64,000 nucleotides of DNA from Stachybotrys elegans (Eukaryota; Ascomycota; Sordariomycetes; Hypocreales; Stachybotryaceae), in assembly GCA_020746835.1 (NCBI GenBank), contig JAGPNK010000011.1, positions 1,488,001 through 1,552,000 on the forward strand, written 5' to 3'. Positions 31,613 through 44,236 of this stretch are shown here, one piece after another. The position numbers and the translations under genes were made by a program. Within the stretch, counting starts at the first letter, position 1. The number at the start of each line of letters is the position of its first letter. The notes beneath the pieces were generated by a model. The model ran no database searches. It saw only the letters and a list, made by a program, of their open reading frames with translations, and had not been told where the DNA came from.

Positions 31613-33486
31613 TCAGCGCTGGAGATGGCTTGGGCCTGCGGCCCAAGAGCGTCGAGCCTCGTGGCGGCTATGCCCCTGGGCTTCATGCCTGGAACCCCCA
31701 GGCACCTGAGTACGCCCGCCATCCCGATTCTGGCGGATCTGCAGCTCCCGCTCGGCCGCCGCTCTGTCCATGAAGATCCTGAAGTAATGGGCAACCTTAG
31801 TAATCTGGTCCTGCACCTCTGGTCCGGATCCAATCAGGTTGAGGAGAGACTGCGCGTCGACAATCTGCTTGGCAATGACCGAGTCCGGCTGGCAGTAGGT
31901 ACGGACGCGCATCGCTCGAGCATTGATCTTCATGGTGTACAGCAGACCCGCGATCTCGACCGGATTGCCCTGGCGGCGGCCGTGAAAGGAGAAATCGTTG
32001 ATGTGAAGCTCGACGAGGTCGAGCTGCGTCTCGAGGTCGTAGCGGAAGCCGTTGACGTGGGGGCGGCCGCGCTGCTGCCACGCATCGGCGACCTTCTTGA
32101 GCTTGTCGAGGACCAGGCGGCCACGGTCGAGTTCCGAAGAGATGTACAAGTGGAGGCCTTCGGTGAGGAAGTACTCGAGCTCGCCGTAGAGCAGACACTG
32201 CTCTCGCGGGTGGACTGTGATGTTGGCAGTCGCGGACTGGGCGTCTCTTGCGGTTTGCTGCGAGCGACGGGTCGGATGGGAGAATTCGGTCTGACATATG
32301 TTAGCATTGCCGCAGAGCCAAGCTGGCGATTCTACTCACCATATCCTTGGCAATCTTCTTGATTCCATCAAGAATGCCCGTCTTCTTCGGAGTCGCCTTC
32401 TTCTCCTTGTCAGGCGAGCCTCCCGTGCGCTCCAGCCAGCCATTCTGGCCGATCAGCTGCTTGGACGCCTTTCTGGGGTTTGGGAAGAAGGCGTCACTAC
32501 GGAAATAGAGCTCAAGAGGTGAGAAATCGGGACTGTTGTGGCTATCTACACCTAGGCCCGGAATGGGCAGAGGAGGAGGCAGGTTGACGTCGGATATAAG
32601 AGGGCGGATGCTCTGATGCTTGACCCCGCCAGCGTTGCTCCTGGTGCGCTGAGGCTTGTGAGCAGCAGTCTGTCGTAGCTGAGTGAAATCCCTGGGTGCC
32701 GGCTCAAAGGGACTCCCTAGGGGTGCCCAGTCGTTGCGCAGTTTGTCAGCTTCGGCTCCCCTCGTGGGACCAGTGAAGGTCTTGCTTTTGAGATACATGG
32801 GGGATGGATTCGGGATCACATCACCATCCTGCGAGTACAAGGAGACATCGTCATCGTTGAGATGACCGGAGCCGTGGAACATCTCTGGTCCCATAGGAGA
32901 GACCTGCTCAGGCGCTGGCTTCATCATGGGCATGGGAATGGGCGGCGCCCTCGACCTGGACTGTTCGCGAGAGGTGTAGATGGGTGCAGGAGGCTCCCTG
33001 TTTCGACGTTGAGCCAGGCTGGACGCTTGGCGAGCATCTGTGATGCCAGGCATGTCGGTTGAGAAGGCGAAGTCAGCCAAGTCTACGGAGCCACTGGTAC
33101 TGGCGAGACTGTACTTATTGCGAGGGCTCGTGTAAATGGTCCTGTTACGACGAGGCGTACGTCGCGAGGGAGAGCCATCGCCCTCGCCAGCAGTGTGAAT
33201 CCGGGAGGGACTGGTATGAACCTTGCTGGTGAAGCTGCAACGAGTGTTAGCCTTTTGTTATCAGGTGCGGGATAGTGATGGCTTACGCATCGGTGATCTT
33301 ATCCATCTGCGTCTCCGTCAAGTTGAGGCGGATATGTAGCGGCTGTTTCTCTTTCCTGCGAGGAGACGGCGACCGAGCTCGTACGCCGGCAGAAACGGGA
33401 TGAAAGTCTCCCTGAAGCGGCGTGATGGCTATGGGCGAAATATCGTGACGGTTCGTGTTGTCTCTGTTTGGAGTTGAGGAAGACAT
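31613..33486 (-). CDS. conserved-looking fungal protein of unknown function, 590 residues
   Basis: Exons 33287-33486, 32340-33234 and 31613-32290 splice cleanly (52- and 49-bp introns with GTAAGC/GTGAGT donors). The N-terminal 350 residues are Ser/Pro/Arg-rich and look disordered (SPSPRRKEKQPLHIRLNLTE; RSRAPPIPMPMMKPAPEQ). The last 220 residues look folded, with ITVHPREQCLLYGELEYFL, HLYISSELDRGRLVLDKLKK, NGFRYDLETQLDLVELHIND, NPVEIAGLLYTMKINARAM and QIVDAQSLLNLIG. No catalytic motif or membrane helix is visible. I do not recognise the family. A CACGTG lies about 90 bp upstream (33573-33578). Confidence 0.75.
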
Positions 33487-35715
33487 GGGGCGTTCCCCGG
33501 AGGAGCCCTACTCCTACGGGAGCTGAGGCTCAAGGATAAGTCACGAGATAGGAGAAAACATCAACACGTAGGAACACGTGCTGATATCTTGGTGATGGAT
33601 AGTCGAGGTTTTGGCCAGCAACTCAGCATAAGCAGCACCGCGACGAGTGGACTTATTGGAGAGTAGAGAGGAACGAGCGTTTGCCAGGTTAGCACGCGTT
33701 TTGTTTTATTTGTAAACATGTTCATCGTCTATGACAACAGCTGGCAGAAGCTGGCAGTTTCAATTCGTGACTGATGGTTCTGCCAGCCCCTTGACAGCTG
33801 GCAGGCTGCCAAACTCGACCAGTCAAGTGCAACTGCAAACCGCTATTGCATTCTCGGTGACCCGGCATTGAGAATACTCGAATCGCCCTGCCGAATGATG
33901 TGCTTCTCCAAACCATGCCGATTGACTGATCGTATAGCCAGAGCACTGCCGTAGAAAGATGAAGAATACGTCCGTATCCGGCCAGATAACGGGATGGAAT
34001 ACATCTGCCACCCTTCTCTGGTTCTTCCTAAGACAAGGGACAAACAATACCAATTCCAACCAACACGACATACATATGTCTAGCAGACCTACATGCTTAC
34101 ATCAACTTGATAGATGCAGAACCGGTGTGGAGCCAAGTCGGACTTACAAAGCACCTATACTCCGATTAAGATGACGAGGTTGGTGATAAAGGCGGACTTC
34201 AGCTTGGAAGGGACTTGGGAAACTAGAGAGGGAGTTAGCCTGTCACTCTGCATGCATGAATGGCCATGCAAATGGGCCGGATATGTCCGCAGAGTGACGC
34301 TTGTCCATGATATCGGCTGCCATGGACGGCATCTCAGCCCTGCCGATGCGCAGAGCCGGCGTGGAGTAGGATCTATTGACCCGCCGTGGCGGATGCGCCT
34401 GGCACCGTATCTGACTGTACCTGAGACATGGGAGAGTGGTCAAGCCGGCTCCAACCCGAAGTCAAGCCGGCTACCAGCCGAGGCAGATTGTGAATCTTGC
34501 CGAGAACTCGTTGTCAGCCAACCAGGGGCGAGCCTTTTGTCATGGCGTCATGACAGGCACCGACGAAGCTCTCAGTTGTCTACGTTGCCGAGAAACCCAG
34601 TAGGCCAGTAGGACAGTAGGCCAGCAGCCCAGCAGCCCACAACGTAGAATGCTGCGCAGAGGGATATACGATATTCGAGATAGGCGGGCAAGGAGGAAGG
34701 GCGCAGTCGTGGTCTGGAAAGCATCCGGGCCGCAGGCAGGGGACGAGTCAGGGATGATGGCTTAGATTGGCGTGGGAAGCAAGGGCTCTCCGTTGCCGAT
34801 CTGGGAAGCCGTTCGTTAGTTCGTGTCGTGGTAGTATGGATGAATGCAATGGGCAAATACGAGTGGCAGATGGAGGGTTTTGCCAGTCCCCACCTGTCGA
34901 CTTACCGATCTCACTTCCCGAACCCCACACACGAAAGATTCGATGCTTTCGCTGTGACTGAGCGGCTGGATTGGATTCTCTGGCCGTCTCGAAGTTCCTG
35001 CGCGGGGGAGTCCCATCCACTACTAAGCCAATCCACTCACCCATCCACCCATCCAAATTTGATGACTGCATGCTCTGTCGCCATTGATCCCTTGGCCTAT
35101 CGTCGGCCGACCATCGCTGTGATTGCGTCCTTCGACTACCTCCCTACAGCGGATTGTAGCAGCCACGCATGCATTGTCGCCGCCCATCTGCCCTCCCCCC
35201 CGCTTACCCGACGGGTCTGCACGCAATGTACGCGCACCATAAGCCGAGCGCATGTCCCGTCTCGTGCCTTGGAGCTGGACTTTGATGGGGCTGCCTCCGC
35301 CAAGTGTCATGGACCCGGGCTGTTGCGCCCTCCTTCGGTTTGCATCGTCGGGATCGTTGTCCGTTTGGGGTCACATGGACCGTCGACGGTCGTGCCCAGT
35401 CTGTCGTCATTGTTTTAAATACCTACCTCTGCCCCGTCTTGTCTCGCTTGCATGATACCTTAATCTTGTCGAACTGTTCTTGCTCGCGCCCAGATCACCA
35501 GTGCTTGGCTTCCTCCAACCTCATCGTGATTGCTGTTGCCATCGCTTTTCGTTTTAGACCTGGGAATATTCTCCGAGACGACGTTTGGCTCGGGCAAATT
35601 TGTCGACCCAATTGCTTCTTCAGCTTGCGCCGTTTGCCAACGTTGATAAGTCCGCGATTGGCCTTGACCTGGCGCTTCACTCGCTCGGCCATCCAGACAT
35701 TTGCTACAGCTAGCA
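33487..35715. other. 2.2-kb divergent intergenic region
   Basis: It lies between the 590-residue gene and the monooxygenase gene. It contains CACGTG at about 33573, short irregular repeats of AGTAGGCC/CAGCAGCCC at 34598-34642, and CATCCACCCATCC at 35040-35060. Frames up to 196 residues on the + strand (34828-35418) lack consistent codon pattern, and frames overlap on the other strand. I see no real gene. Confidence 0.4.
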
Positions 35716-37816
35716 ATGGCCTCTCCGGCCCCTTCCGAGGCGCAAGCCAGGCCTGTCTGCTATGACATCGGTATGTACAAGGCTATGCTCTTATGATCGA
35801 CCTTGCGACGGGGGTTGCTGACCTGGTTCCTTCCCAGTTATCGTAGGCGCTGGCCCGGTGGGCCTCATGCTCTCGACCTGCCTTGCGCGCTGGGGCTACA
35901 AGATCAAGCACATAGACAACCGACCCGAACCTACAGCTACAGGCCGCGCAGATGGTATCCAGCCGCGATCTTTGGATCTCCTACGGAACATGGGCCTCAA
36001 GTCGGCCATCATGGCCCATAAGCCTGCTCGCGTCTTTGAGGTGGCCTTTTGGGACCCTCCAGCATCAGGGAATGGCATTGTCAGGACCGGCACTTGGGCA
36101 AGCTGCCCTGATTTTATCGATGCGCGCTACCCCTTCACGACTCTTTTGCACCAAGGCTTGATAGAGCGAGTCTTCATATCCGACTTGGAAAAGAACAATG
36201 TCCAGATCCAGCGTCCCTGGACCATCACCGGGTTCCGCTCCAACGATGGGCAGGACAGCCAGTATCCCGTCTCGGTAGACATTGAGCACATCGATGGAAC
36301 AGCCAAGGAGACGGTCCGAGCCAAGTACCTCTTTGGCGGAGAGGGTGCGCGATCCTTTATCCGCCAGCAGCTGAACATTGGCGTCCACCACAAGGACCCC
36401 ATCGCCCACGTTTGGGGCGTCATGGATGGAGTCGTCGAGACCGACTTTCCAGACATCAAGGTTAGTGGCTTGAGACATCTGTCTTTGCTGAAAAACACTG
36501 ACCCGGATATAGATGAAATGTACCATCCACAGCGAGCACGGATCCATCATGGTCATTCCCCGCGAGAACAACATGGTTCGGCTATACATCCAGATCGCCT
36601 CCTCCACCGACGAGAACTGGGACCCCAGGAGAACAGCGACAGCCTCCGACGTGCAGGAAAAGGCCAAGCGTATCTTGCTGCCTTATTCCATCGAATGGGA
36701 GTCTGTCGAGTGGTACTCGGTGTACCCCATTGGCCAAGGAATCTCGGAGCGCTACACACTGGACCAGAGAGTCTTTTTGGGAGGCGATGCCTGCCATACT
36801 CACAGCGTAAGAACCACGATTACCATCGATAGACCCTTGCTGACCAGCCACAGCCCAAAGCCGGGCAAGGCATGAATACGGCGTTTCTGGACGCCCTGAA
36901 CCTCGCCTGGAAGATCCACGCTGTCGAGGGCGGCTTGGCCAAACGCGAGTTGCTCGAGACGTACGAACCCGAACGTAAGAGCGTTGCCGAGATGCTGCTC
37001 GACTTCGACAACCGATACGCAAAACTCTTCTCACAGCGCCCCCCCGCCGCGAACGAGGTCCAGGCGGCATCGGAGAACCACGGCACAGCCAACGAGCACG
37101 CGGATAACGCCTTTATCAAGACCTTCAAGGAGTCTTGCGAGTTCACAAGCGGCTACGGAGTCTACTATAAGCCAAACGTGTTGAACTGGTCGCCCGACCA
37201 CCCTGTTCAGTCGAGCCTTATCCACCCCAAAGGAACCAGGCTCAGAACGGGGCGCCTCTTCATCCCGTCGGACGTGACACGAGTCGTCGATGCCAACGTC
37301 GTTCACCTGGAGCAGGAAGTGCCACTAAACGGCTCTTTCAGAATCTTCATTTTCGCGGGTGACGTGTCGCAGTCGCGTCAAGCCTTGCTGGATTTCTCGG
37401 AGCAGCTTAAGCGCAAGTGGTCCTTCTACTCCTCACATTTGAGGGCCGACATCGACAATGTATCCCATCACGAACAGCACAACCCCCACAGCCTGTTCTT
37501 TACGCTCTGCACCATCTTCGCAGCGAAGCGCCCGGCAATCGAAATCTCGCGCGACGTCCCCGAGACCATGGCCCGGTATCGCCAGCACGTGTACGCGGAC
37601 GATCGATTCGACCACAGATTCCCCGACTCCAAAGCTCCAGCTCACGCAAAGATGGGGTTGTGCGAGAAGAAGGGCGGTGTCGTCGTCGTTCGGCCGGACG
37701 GCCACGTGGGGATCGTAGCGGACCTGGTGGAGGGAACAGGCACCGCGGACGCCCTGAACCAGTATTTCTCTACTTTCTGCGTCAAGCCTCTCGAGGCCAT
37801 CGCGACACGGATCTAG
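35716..37816 (+). CDS. FAD-dependent aromatic monooxygenase (phenol 2-monooxygenase type)
   Basis: Exons 35716-35770, 35838-36460, 36513-36806 and 36854-37816 give 644 residues, the usual size for phenol hydroxylases. Motifs in order: dinucleotide-binding GAGPVGLML near residue 23, [18 protein letters not shown], the [13 protein letters not shown] segment, and [19 protein letters not shown] (FAD ribityl contact), which is interrupted by the third intron. The C-terminal third matches the thioredoxin-like dimerisation domain of this family ([10 protein letters not shown].. to ..[19 protein letters not shown]). The enzyme should use NAD(P)H and oxygen to hydroxylate a phenolic ring in the cytosol; the substrate is not predictable. 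No biosynthetic gene cluster surrounds it. Confidence 0.9.
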
Positions 37817-39323
37817 CGAGAAGGCAGGGAAGAGCAATGCGACAAGGGTACTGGAAGCCCCACGCATGCCTAGCCCGATAGGCGCGGCAGGGTTGCTTGA
37901 TTACAATCATGATTTCATTGATAGATATTTTTACGACTGACCTTGTACGTATGGATCTAAGATCTTGGATACGAGCATCGCATGGCTTTGGGAGTTGGAT
38001 GGCATGCCACCATAACGCGGGAGTTGGATCGACTATAGACTACTGTAAAAGAGCGAACCTTTTTCTTCCTACGAACTCCGTCCTATATTTGAAGTCTATA
38101 TAAGAAAATGACGTAGAGGCGCCTTTGTGCCAACCTTCCTGGCCACCCTCTGGCTCCCAAGCACCCCTCACACAGAGTTGGATGGCCGTGATGGGAGGCT
38201 ACACGACCAATGCGTGCTGCGATCCGAATGCAGCATAGTTGCACTGAACGGCGCGTTCCGTCAACGCGCGTGTTGAATGCGCCATTCACGACTTTGGTAA
38301 ATGGAAGCTTAATTGACCATAATTCGGGCGAAACAATGGCCAATGATATATTCGGACGTTTGACGGGCAGAGTGGGTCCCTGCCACACCCCTGTAATTCG
38401 ACGCTAGCGCTACCCGATGTTCTGCCGGCCATTAAACACCACCAAATTCTAGGGAGCTTTAGCGACTCAACGACCTTCGCGATGGCTTCGACCAATTGAA
38501 CGACAACTGTACGCAGCTGCCAGCGTACTCGACCACCCCAAAAGCGCATAGCCGAACGCGCCCTCACCGAACCAAATACGATCGAATATACCTACGCGCG
38601 CTCGGTCAATCAGCCACACGTGAGCACGCGTGTCCCCTCGTCTACAAAATCCCGTCTCCCCCCCGTCTGGAGCTCGCCTTCTTTCTTCCTTCCTCAACCA
38701 ACTTCTTGACTCACAGTAAGAACGATCTCACTTTTTCATCACAACCAATCACAAACACTTGTCGTTTTCGACTTTTGGCATCTGCCCCCATCACAAGCAA
38801 AGCTTCCGCTTTCCATTCTTGATTGAATACACTGTTCGCAAACCAGCTATCGCGCCTCGTCGCACCTGTTCGTCACCGTCTACCCAAGGTAAACCGGTTC
38901 TCAGCAACCACGCACCAAGCACCCGATCGGCTCGTCTTCTTCCAGCCACGACAAGTCACCGAACATACTCTCTGCATTAGTTTGTGGAACCACCTCCCAT
39001 CAAGTCTCGCCTTCAAGCACTCGCGCCCCGTCGCAAACCACAAAGACCAAGAACTCTGCATTCGCATACCACGCGTTTGCAACCATACCAAAGGCCTCGC
39101 CTTCTCTGCAATAGTTTGCAGCACCGTTCGTATCACCCCCAATCAGCACTCGCGACCCGTCGCCACTGCTCAAGACCAACCATCCAGCATCCGCACCTCT
39201 GTCCGCGTTTGCACCAACTCTCGATACCACCTTCTCTGCAACAGTTTGCAGACTCAGATCACCAGGATCCTTCCTCATATTTTCTTGTGTCGTTTCTTTT
39301 CGTTTTCCGACACAGCAGCCACG
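37817..39323. other. intergenic and leader of the Ulp1-like gene, with degenerate tandem repeats
   Basis: 37,817-38,900 shows nothing recognisable. At 39018-39146 and 39147 to about 39265 lie two copies of a roughly 129-bp unit (CACTCGCG.CCCGTCGC ... CCTTCTCTGCAA.AGTTTGCAG), with a partial third copy before them (about 38960-39017). The frame is open through them in phase with the gene but lacks an ATG. Confidence 0.5.
39018..39265 (+). repeat. two degenerate 129-bp tandem units in the leader of the Ulp1-like gene
   Basis: The units share CACTCGCG, CCCGTCGC, AAGACCAA, a GTTTGCA..CC core and CTTCTCTGCAA.AGTTTGCAG. They end about 60 bp before the start codon. Confidence 0.6.
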
Positions 39324-42300
39324 ATGACTTCGAACCTCTGCCGTGAGCTCCTTACCTATCGTGCTAACATGTCTCCCTACGGCAGACCTGAGCGCCCTAT
39401 CGCGACTCCGGTCCCGCCTTCTAGGCAACTCAACCGTCCTCGGCCGGAGAGGCTACCTGTTCAGCCCCCTCCTATTCTTCATAGGCCTCGTGCGCGTCTC
39501 TTGATTGACGACACATACCCGGTCTTTGATGCCTTGCGCGACAAAGACATTGTGAAGGACATCCTTGAGGTTTGTCCCAATCGCAACAAGTTCAACTTCC
39601 CCCGCCCTCTGCCCGATTTCGAACCTAAACCTCGCATCCCGGACTACAACTATGTGAGGGCCAGAGGAAAGCGCACCCTCAAGCGTCGCGCTGAATCATC
39701 GGAATTCGATCTCATTGCCGAAGCCTCACCTGATTCATCAGGCAAAACCGTTGCCATCTTTCGCGAGGGAACACCTTCCTCTCCTGGTGCGGCCTTGGAC
39801 AACACCGTCCCGCCATCGGTCGAAACTGCCCCTGTGGCAGATCAGCCTCCTGTGAGTTTGCCCCCCTTGTTGCTTCTGTTATTCCAGCTCGGCGCTAACC
39901 ATGCACCGCCAGGCTGGGATGCTTGCTGGCTTCTCCTTCCGCGGTACCATAAACAAAATGTTTTCGACTGTTCGATCTGCCTATTCCGCCATCCGTGATG
40001 CCTTCATTAAGGAGCTTCGTGCCAAAGGTATGTGCAGTTACTTGCTCGCCCACTGCAACTTCTCAGCTAACCCCCAACAGAAGACGATCGTGCGTATCGT
40101 ATCCAAGAGCTCCGCAACTGCATCAATGGCCGCGATGTCACCAACAAGCGCCGCAAGCTCAGCCATGGAGACGGCGCGCCAATCTACACCTGGATCGATA
40201 CCGACGATATGCACAATCTTGACAATGCTTTCCGCCAATGGCTCGCCAACTTCCACGCCTTTGAGATGATTCTTCATGCTGTTAGGGGTCTTACCATGAG
40301 GGCTCAACTCAATGAGAAGCTTGAGAAGTTCCGATACATCCTCCTTGGCAGAGATGGGTACGCTAGTTACGTCCCCCGCGAATGGGATCTCGTCAAGATC
40401 TTCGAAATTCAAATCGGCCAAGTTCGCCAATTCGTCACACCGTTCTACAACATTGGCGATATCGTCAAACTCAAGACCGCTTATCCGGATGTCACCGCGT
40501 ATCAACCACCCAATCCAACGGTCGAGCAACGGGAAATCGCCAACATCAACAAGGTCATGCTCTCATCGCCCATCTTCATCAAAATCTGCCGCGAGCTTAT
40601 CGAAATTTGCGGGGCGGACAATATCGAAATTCACGAGGACTTCTTCAACACTATTCTGATGGATACGGATGCCTTCACCAACCAACTTCCACTTCCTAGT
40701 TATGTTCGATCCGAAGAGTATCGACGAAAATTCCTGGAAGCATTCCCATTGCCCGCTCGCCTCAATCTGGAGGATCACGTTCCTTTGCCGGGAAGCTTTC
40801 CTCGTGACGAAGCTGTGCCTACTCAGCTTCCCACACCCCCTGAGACCCCCTTGGTGGAGCCGCAGTTGGAGTATCGCAGCCCATCACCAGAGCCACAGCT
40901 GGAGCCCTCTACCCCCTCGCCCCAGCGTGGGCTTAGGCCAGAGTCCGTCAGGTCTCCTTCGCCTGCTCCTCAATCACCCGAACCGATCATCAAGCCGACA
41001 AACAACAAGAAGACCGAGCACATGCGAGTCCTGCTTACGCTTCACGATCTCAAGGCATCATCTCCCAAAACGAGACACAGGAAGTACTACAAGACTTCCA
41101 CTGCTCATCAGCTCATTTCACAAAACTACATTGATGAGTTTACCCCTCGCCAGCCCAACCATGCTGGTATCGACGTGAACTCGATCGCCTCCATCCTCCG
41201 AGACAAGCGCAAGAGGGATGTCAGGAAACGCGGACCCAAGCGGCTCTCGATGCAGCGAGCACCCCAAAAAGTGCGGTTCACTGAATCAACCCTCAGCCCG
41301 AGGCCGCGAACTCATACTGGTCTGGACGTTCCGCGAATCTTTGATGGACGCGAGGAAGTAGATGCCTGCATGGCCGAGGCCGAGGCCGAGGCGGCTGAGG
41401 CTGAGGCTCTCGCGCCTCCTGCTACTCCTACTACCCCTACGACCCCCTACAGAACTGTGTTTCCCCGAAGTGTCTATCTCTCCCCCGAGAAAGAAATTAC
41501 CGAGGATGAGGAGGCAGCTTTCCGTGCTCGCGTACTGGAAATCTTGGACGAGTCCACACACACCGAACTGAGACCTCTGATGATGAGCGATAGCATCAGG
41601 AAGAGGATCGCGAAGGAGAAGGAGGAGATTGCCATGCAAGCTGCCGAAGAAGCACGACGAATTGAGGAGGCCGCCAGAATTGCCCGCGAGGCCCAGGAGC
41701 AACGCGAACTCGAGGAAAGACTAGCACGAACAGGAGGACTTCGCCTCCCCAAACGACATTTTGTCGAGGATGTCAGCGATTCCTGGATGAGACGCGCCCA
41801 GGATACACTACGTGCTTCAGCAACAACCACTCTCGCCACCACTGGCGAAGGAGTCGACCTGCGCCGACACGATTTCGCGAAAGTCGTTAACAAGACTGAG
41901 TGGTTGAACGACGAAATCGTCAACGCATCACTCAACTGGCTTGACAGGGCGATCAACCAGGCGAATGGCATTAAGGATGTCAAAAGGCACACCCGCAAGT
42001 GCTATGCCCTATCATCATTTTTTTGGAAGCGCCTTCAGGAGAACGGGGTTGGAGGGACTCAACGAACTCTTCGACGATGTGGAGTTACCAAGGACAACAT
42101 CCTCGACATTGACACAATTCTGCTGCCCATCTGTGATCGAGCTCACTGGACCCTCATGGTCATCCGCCCAAGCAAGAGAACCATCGCTCACATGGACTCA
42201 CTCAACCCACGAGGCTCTCCTGCCTACACCAGTTTGGCGCTCAACTGGATGAAGAACGTTCTAGAGAACAAGTTTGTTGACGACGAGTGGAAGGTTGTCA

Positions 42301-42494
42301 ACCACGAATCACCTGCGCAGCTCAATGGATACGACTGCGGCATCTTCACCATTACCAACGCCATGTGCCTTGCACTAGGCCTCAACCCTATCGATTGCTA
42401 CGACGCTGAGGACATGCCCGCTCAGCGCATCCGCATTGCATGCATGCTACTCAACGGCGGTTTCAAGGGAGATTTCGACTTGGCGCCCTATTAA
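39324..42494 (+). CDS. large Ulp1/SENP-type cysteine protease-like protein (peptidase C48)
   Basis: Exons 39324-39851, 39913-40027 and 40081-42494 give 1018 residues. The C-terminal 200 residues form the C48 domain. NDEIVNASLNWLDRAINQ corresponds to the Ulp1 segment that holds the substrate tail. The triad is H903 (HWTLMVI), D920 (HMDSLN) and C967 (NGYDCGIF), with Gln961 as oxyanion residue. The first 850 residues are divergent: a basic Pro-rich start, a central region about 200-400 with helices, a Pro/Glu/Ser stretch (SPEPQLEPSTPSPQRG), and an Ala/Glu coiled-coil (AEEARRIEEAARIAREAQEQ). Known Ulp1/Ulp2 proteins cleave SUMO. Whether this one acts on SUMO, NEDD8-like or another modifier is not decided by sequence. 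Confidence 0.88.
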
Positions 42495-43513
42495 TTAATT
42501 TTATACATCATCGGCTATTGGGATTCTCGGATTATTGATACATTACGGCTTAGACGGAAAGCATGACTTGGTGTTGGATACCTGGAAACATGGATGAGAC
42601 ATGAACAACATTACTCGAGACTTGGACCTCTTGATGCTCGCTTCGGCTTGAGCCTCAGCGTATGCCACTAGTGGCATCGCCTTTACAAGGTCGTGTTGGT
42701 CTGGATAGGAGTTGGAATGGGAGTTGGAGGTGGAGGTGGGATGTTGATTGTTGGCTTGGACCTTTTTGTTCCTCATAGCTCGCTTCGTGCCGAGCCGGCA
42801 GATGCTCTGCATCGCCCAAACAAGGGTCACTCGTGTACAATAGAACATTGGATGGCAGGAGGGAGGTCACTTGCAAATTCGCCTTTTGGCTTGAAACAGG
42901 CATACCGTGTGGGGAGGGGATGGCATCGCCTTGCAGGACCAGGTTAGCATAAAATGAGTCCAAGTTAGATGAATTGAATTCGTCTAACACCAGATGGTTT
43001 GCACGCAGCAGCAATAGCTTGCCGAGTAATAGCTTGCCGGGTGATAGTGACGATAAACCCCATTCTTGATCAAGAATAATGCTCGTATTTCATTCTTCAT
43101 ATTTCGTGAAAACTGTATAAAACGAAGACGGCCTGGTGCGTACACACAGAACCAAATGAACCGTAAAACCCAGAATGCAATAAACGCCAGCCCCTTCGCT
43201 TTCTATGCAAAGCCAATCTCCGATGCCCAGCCCAGTGGATATAATAATGTAATGCTCAAGTCCAACGCCGTCCGCTATCCTATAAAGAGGAACAGCTAAC
43301 AAGGCTCGTCTATACCTCCGTCTTTTTTATAACCCGTCCAATGCAGCGTGTACTGTCCACACACCCATCCTGATGTGCGTACCAAAACTCCAACTCGCTG
43401 AATGCAGCAAGCAATGCTTGTGTATGCTGGTGACCATGACTCGTTTTCCTTTGGGTCGTCATGGGTGATTAGAAAAATAAAATCAAACTCCAGCTGTTTC
43501 CAAATTACAGCTA
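42495..43513. other. intergenic, convergent 3' region
   Basis: About 1 kb between the Ulp1-like gene and the RGS locus, which converge. A GAGTTGG/GGAGTTGGAGGTGGAGGTGG run lies at 42705-42738. No gene seen. Confidence 0.4.
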
Positions 43514-44236
43514 TTAATGCTCCGTGGACGCATGGAGGCCAACACCAAAGACCCGTTGGAGCAGTCCGGCTTTACGCGCAGTACTGTCTTCGGAAGAGCT
43601 TCTGTCATCGCTTTCGATAGAAGCGGCAACGGCGTTGCACCTTCTGCGATCCCATTCAGCATCCCAACCATAAGTATCCCTCTCGCCGGACGGAGAAAAG
43701 CAGAAGGCGTCGCTGTTCGAGGTACTGGGACAAAAGATGTGAACCGAGTGGGCAGTAGAATCGGACAGAAGTGAGAGTGGGGTGAAAGATGACGACAGAT
43801 CCAGCAAAAAGCGGGATGGCTCATCTTGAGCAGTTGACATAACCGCAGATGTGTCGATGCAGGGAGGACGATGCGATCTATTCTGAGTGAAGCTTGAATA
43901 GTCTTTCACGGATTCATCAATGTTCTGTCGCAGGCAGGGCGCCCGAGTAATGGACTTGGAAGCCCGGTGAGAAGATTTGGCTGTCTTCGGTCTGGCTCTG
44001 CTCTTCTGAATAGATGGCGCCCGGTAGAGTGTAGAGCCCGAGCGGGCATTCCCGCAGGCTCTCGAGTTGCTAAGCCTGCGCTCGTGCTCGGTGATGTGAA
44101 GACGACCAGATCGAGTTGCAGGCGACGATGTCATCCATTCGTTGACCCGTTCTTGCGAGTCCCAATCAGTGGCCTCGCCGTTCCCTTCCGGATCATCCGA
44201 GTCGGATCGAGAAGTAATCGGCAAGGCCGGCAACCC
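43514..44236 (-). CDS. 240-codon open frame in phase with, and directly after, the RGS stop codon
   Basis: After the RGS protein's TGA (44237-44239) the same frame continues for 240 codons: GLPALPITSRSDSDDPEGNG, then ATDWDSQERVNEWM, a basic Ser-rich stretch, LLDLSSSFTPLSLLSD, and TARKAGLLQRVFGVGLHAS. The composition looks protein-like. It has no ATG until codon 34. It could be a downstream exon of the RGS gene, a readthrough extension, a gene split by a new stop, or a separate gene with an unseen 5' exon. I tried an intron across the stop and found none that keeps the frame. Confidence 0.4.
   Translation of the reverse strand, partial: GLPALPITSRSDSDDPEGNGEATDWDSQERVNEWMTSSPATRSGRLHITEHERRLSNSRACGNARSGSTLYRAPSIQKSRARPKTAKSSHRASKSITRAPCLRQNIDESVKDYSSFTQNRSHRPPCIDTSAVMSTAQDEPSRFLLDLSSSFTPLSLLSDSTAHSVHIFCPSTSNSDAFCFSPSGERDTYGWDAEWDRRRCNAVAASIESDDRSSSEDSTARKAGLLQRVFGVGLHASTEH

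Noticed and set aside
38823..39323. in-frame N-terminal extension of the Ulp1-like protein
   Set aside because: No ATG in this stretch; it consists largely of degenerate tandem repeats, so the start at 39324 is preferred.
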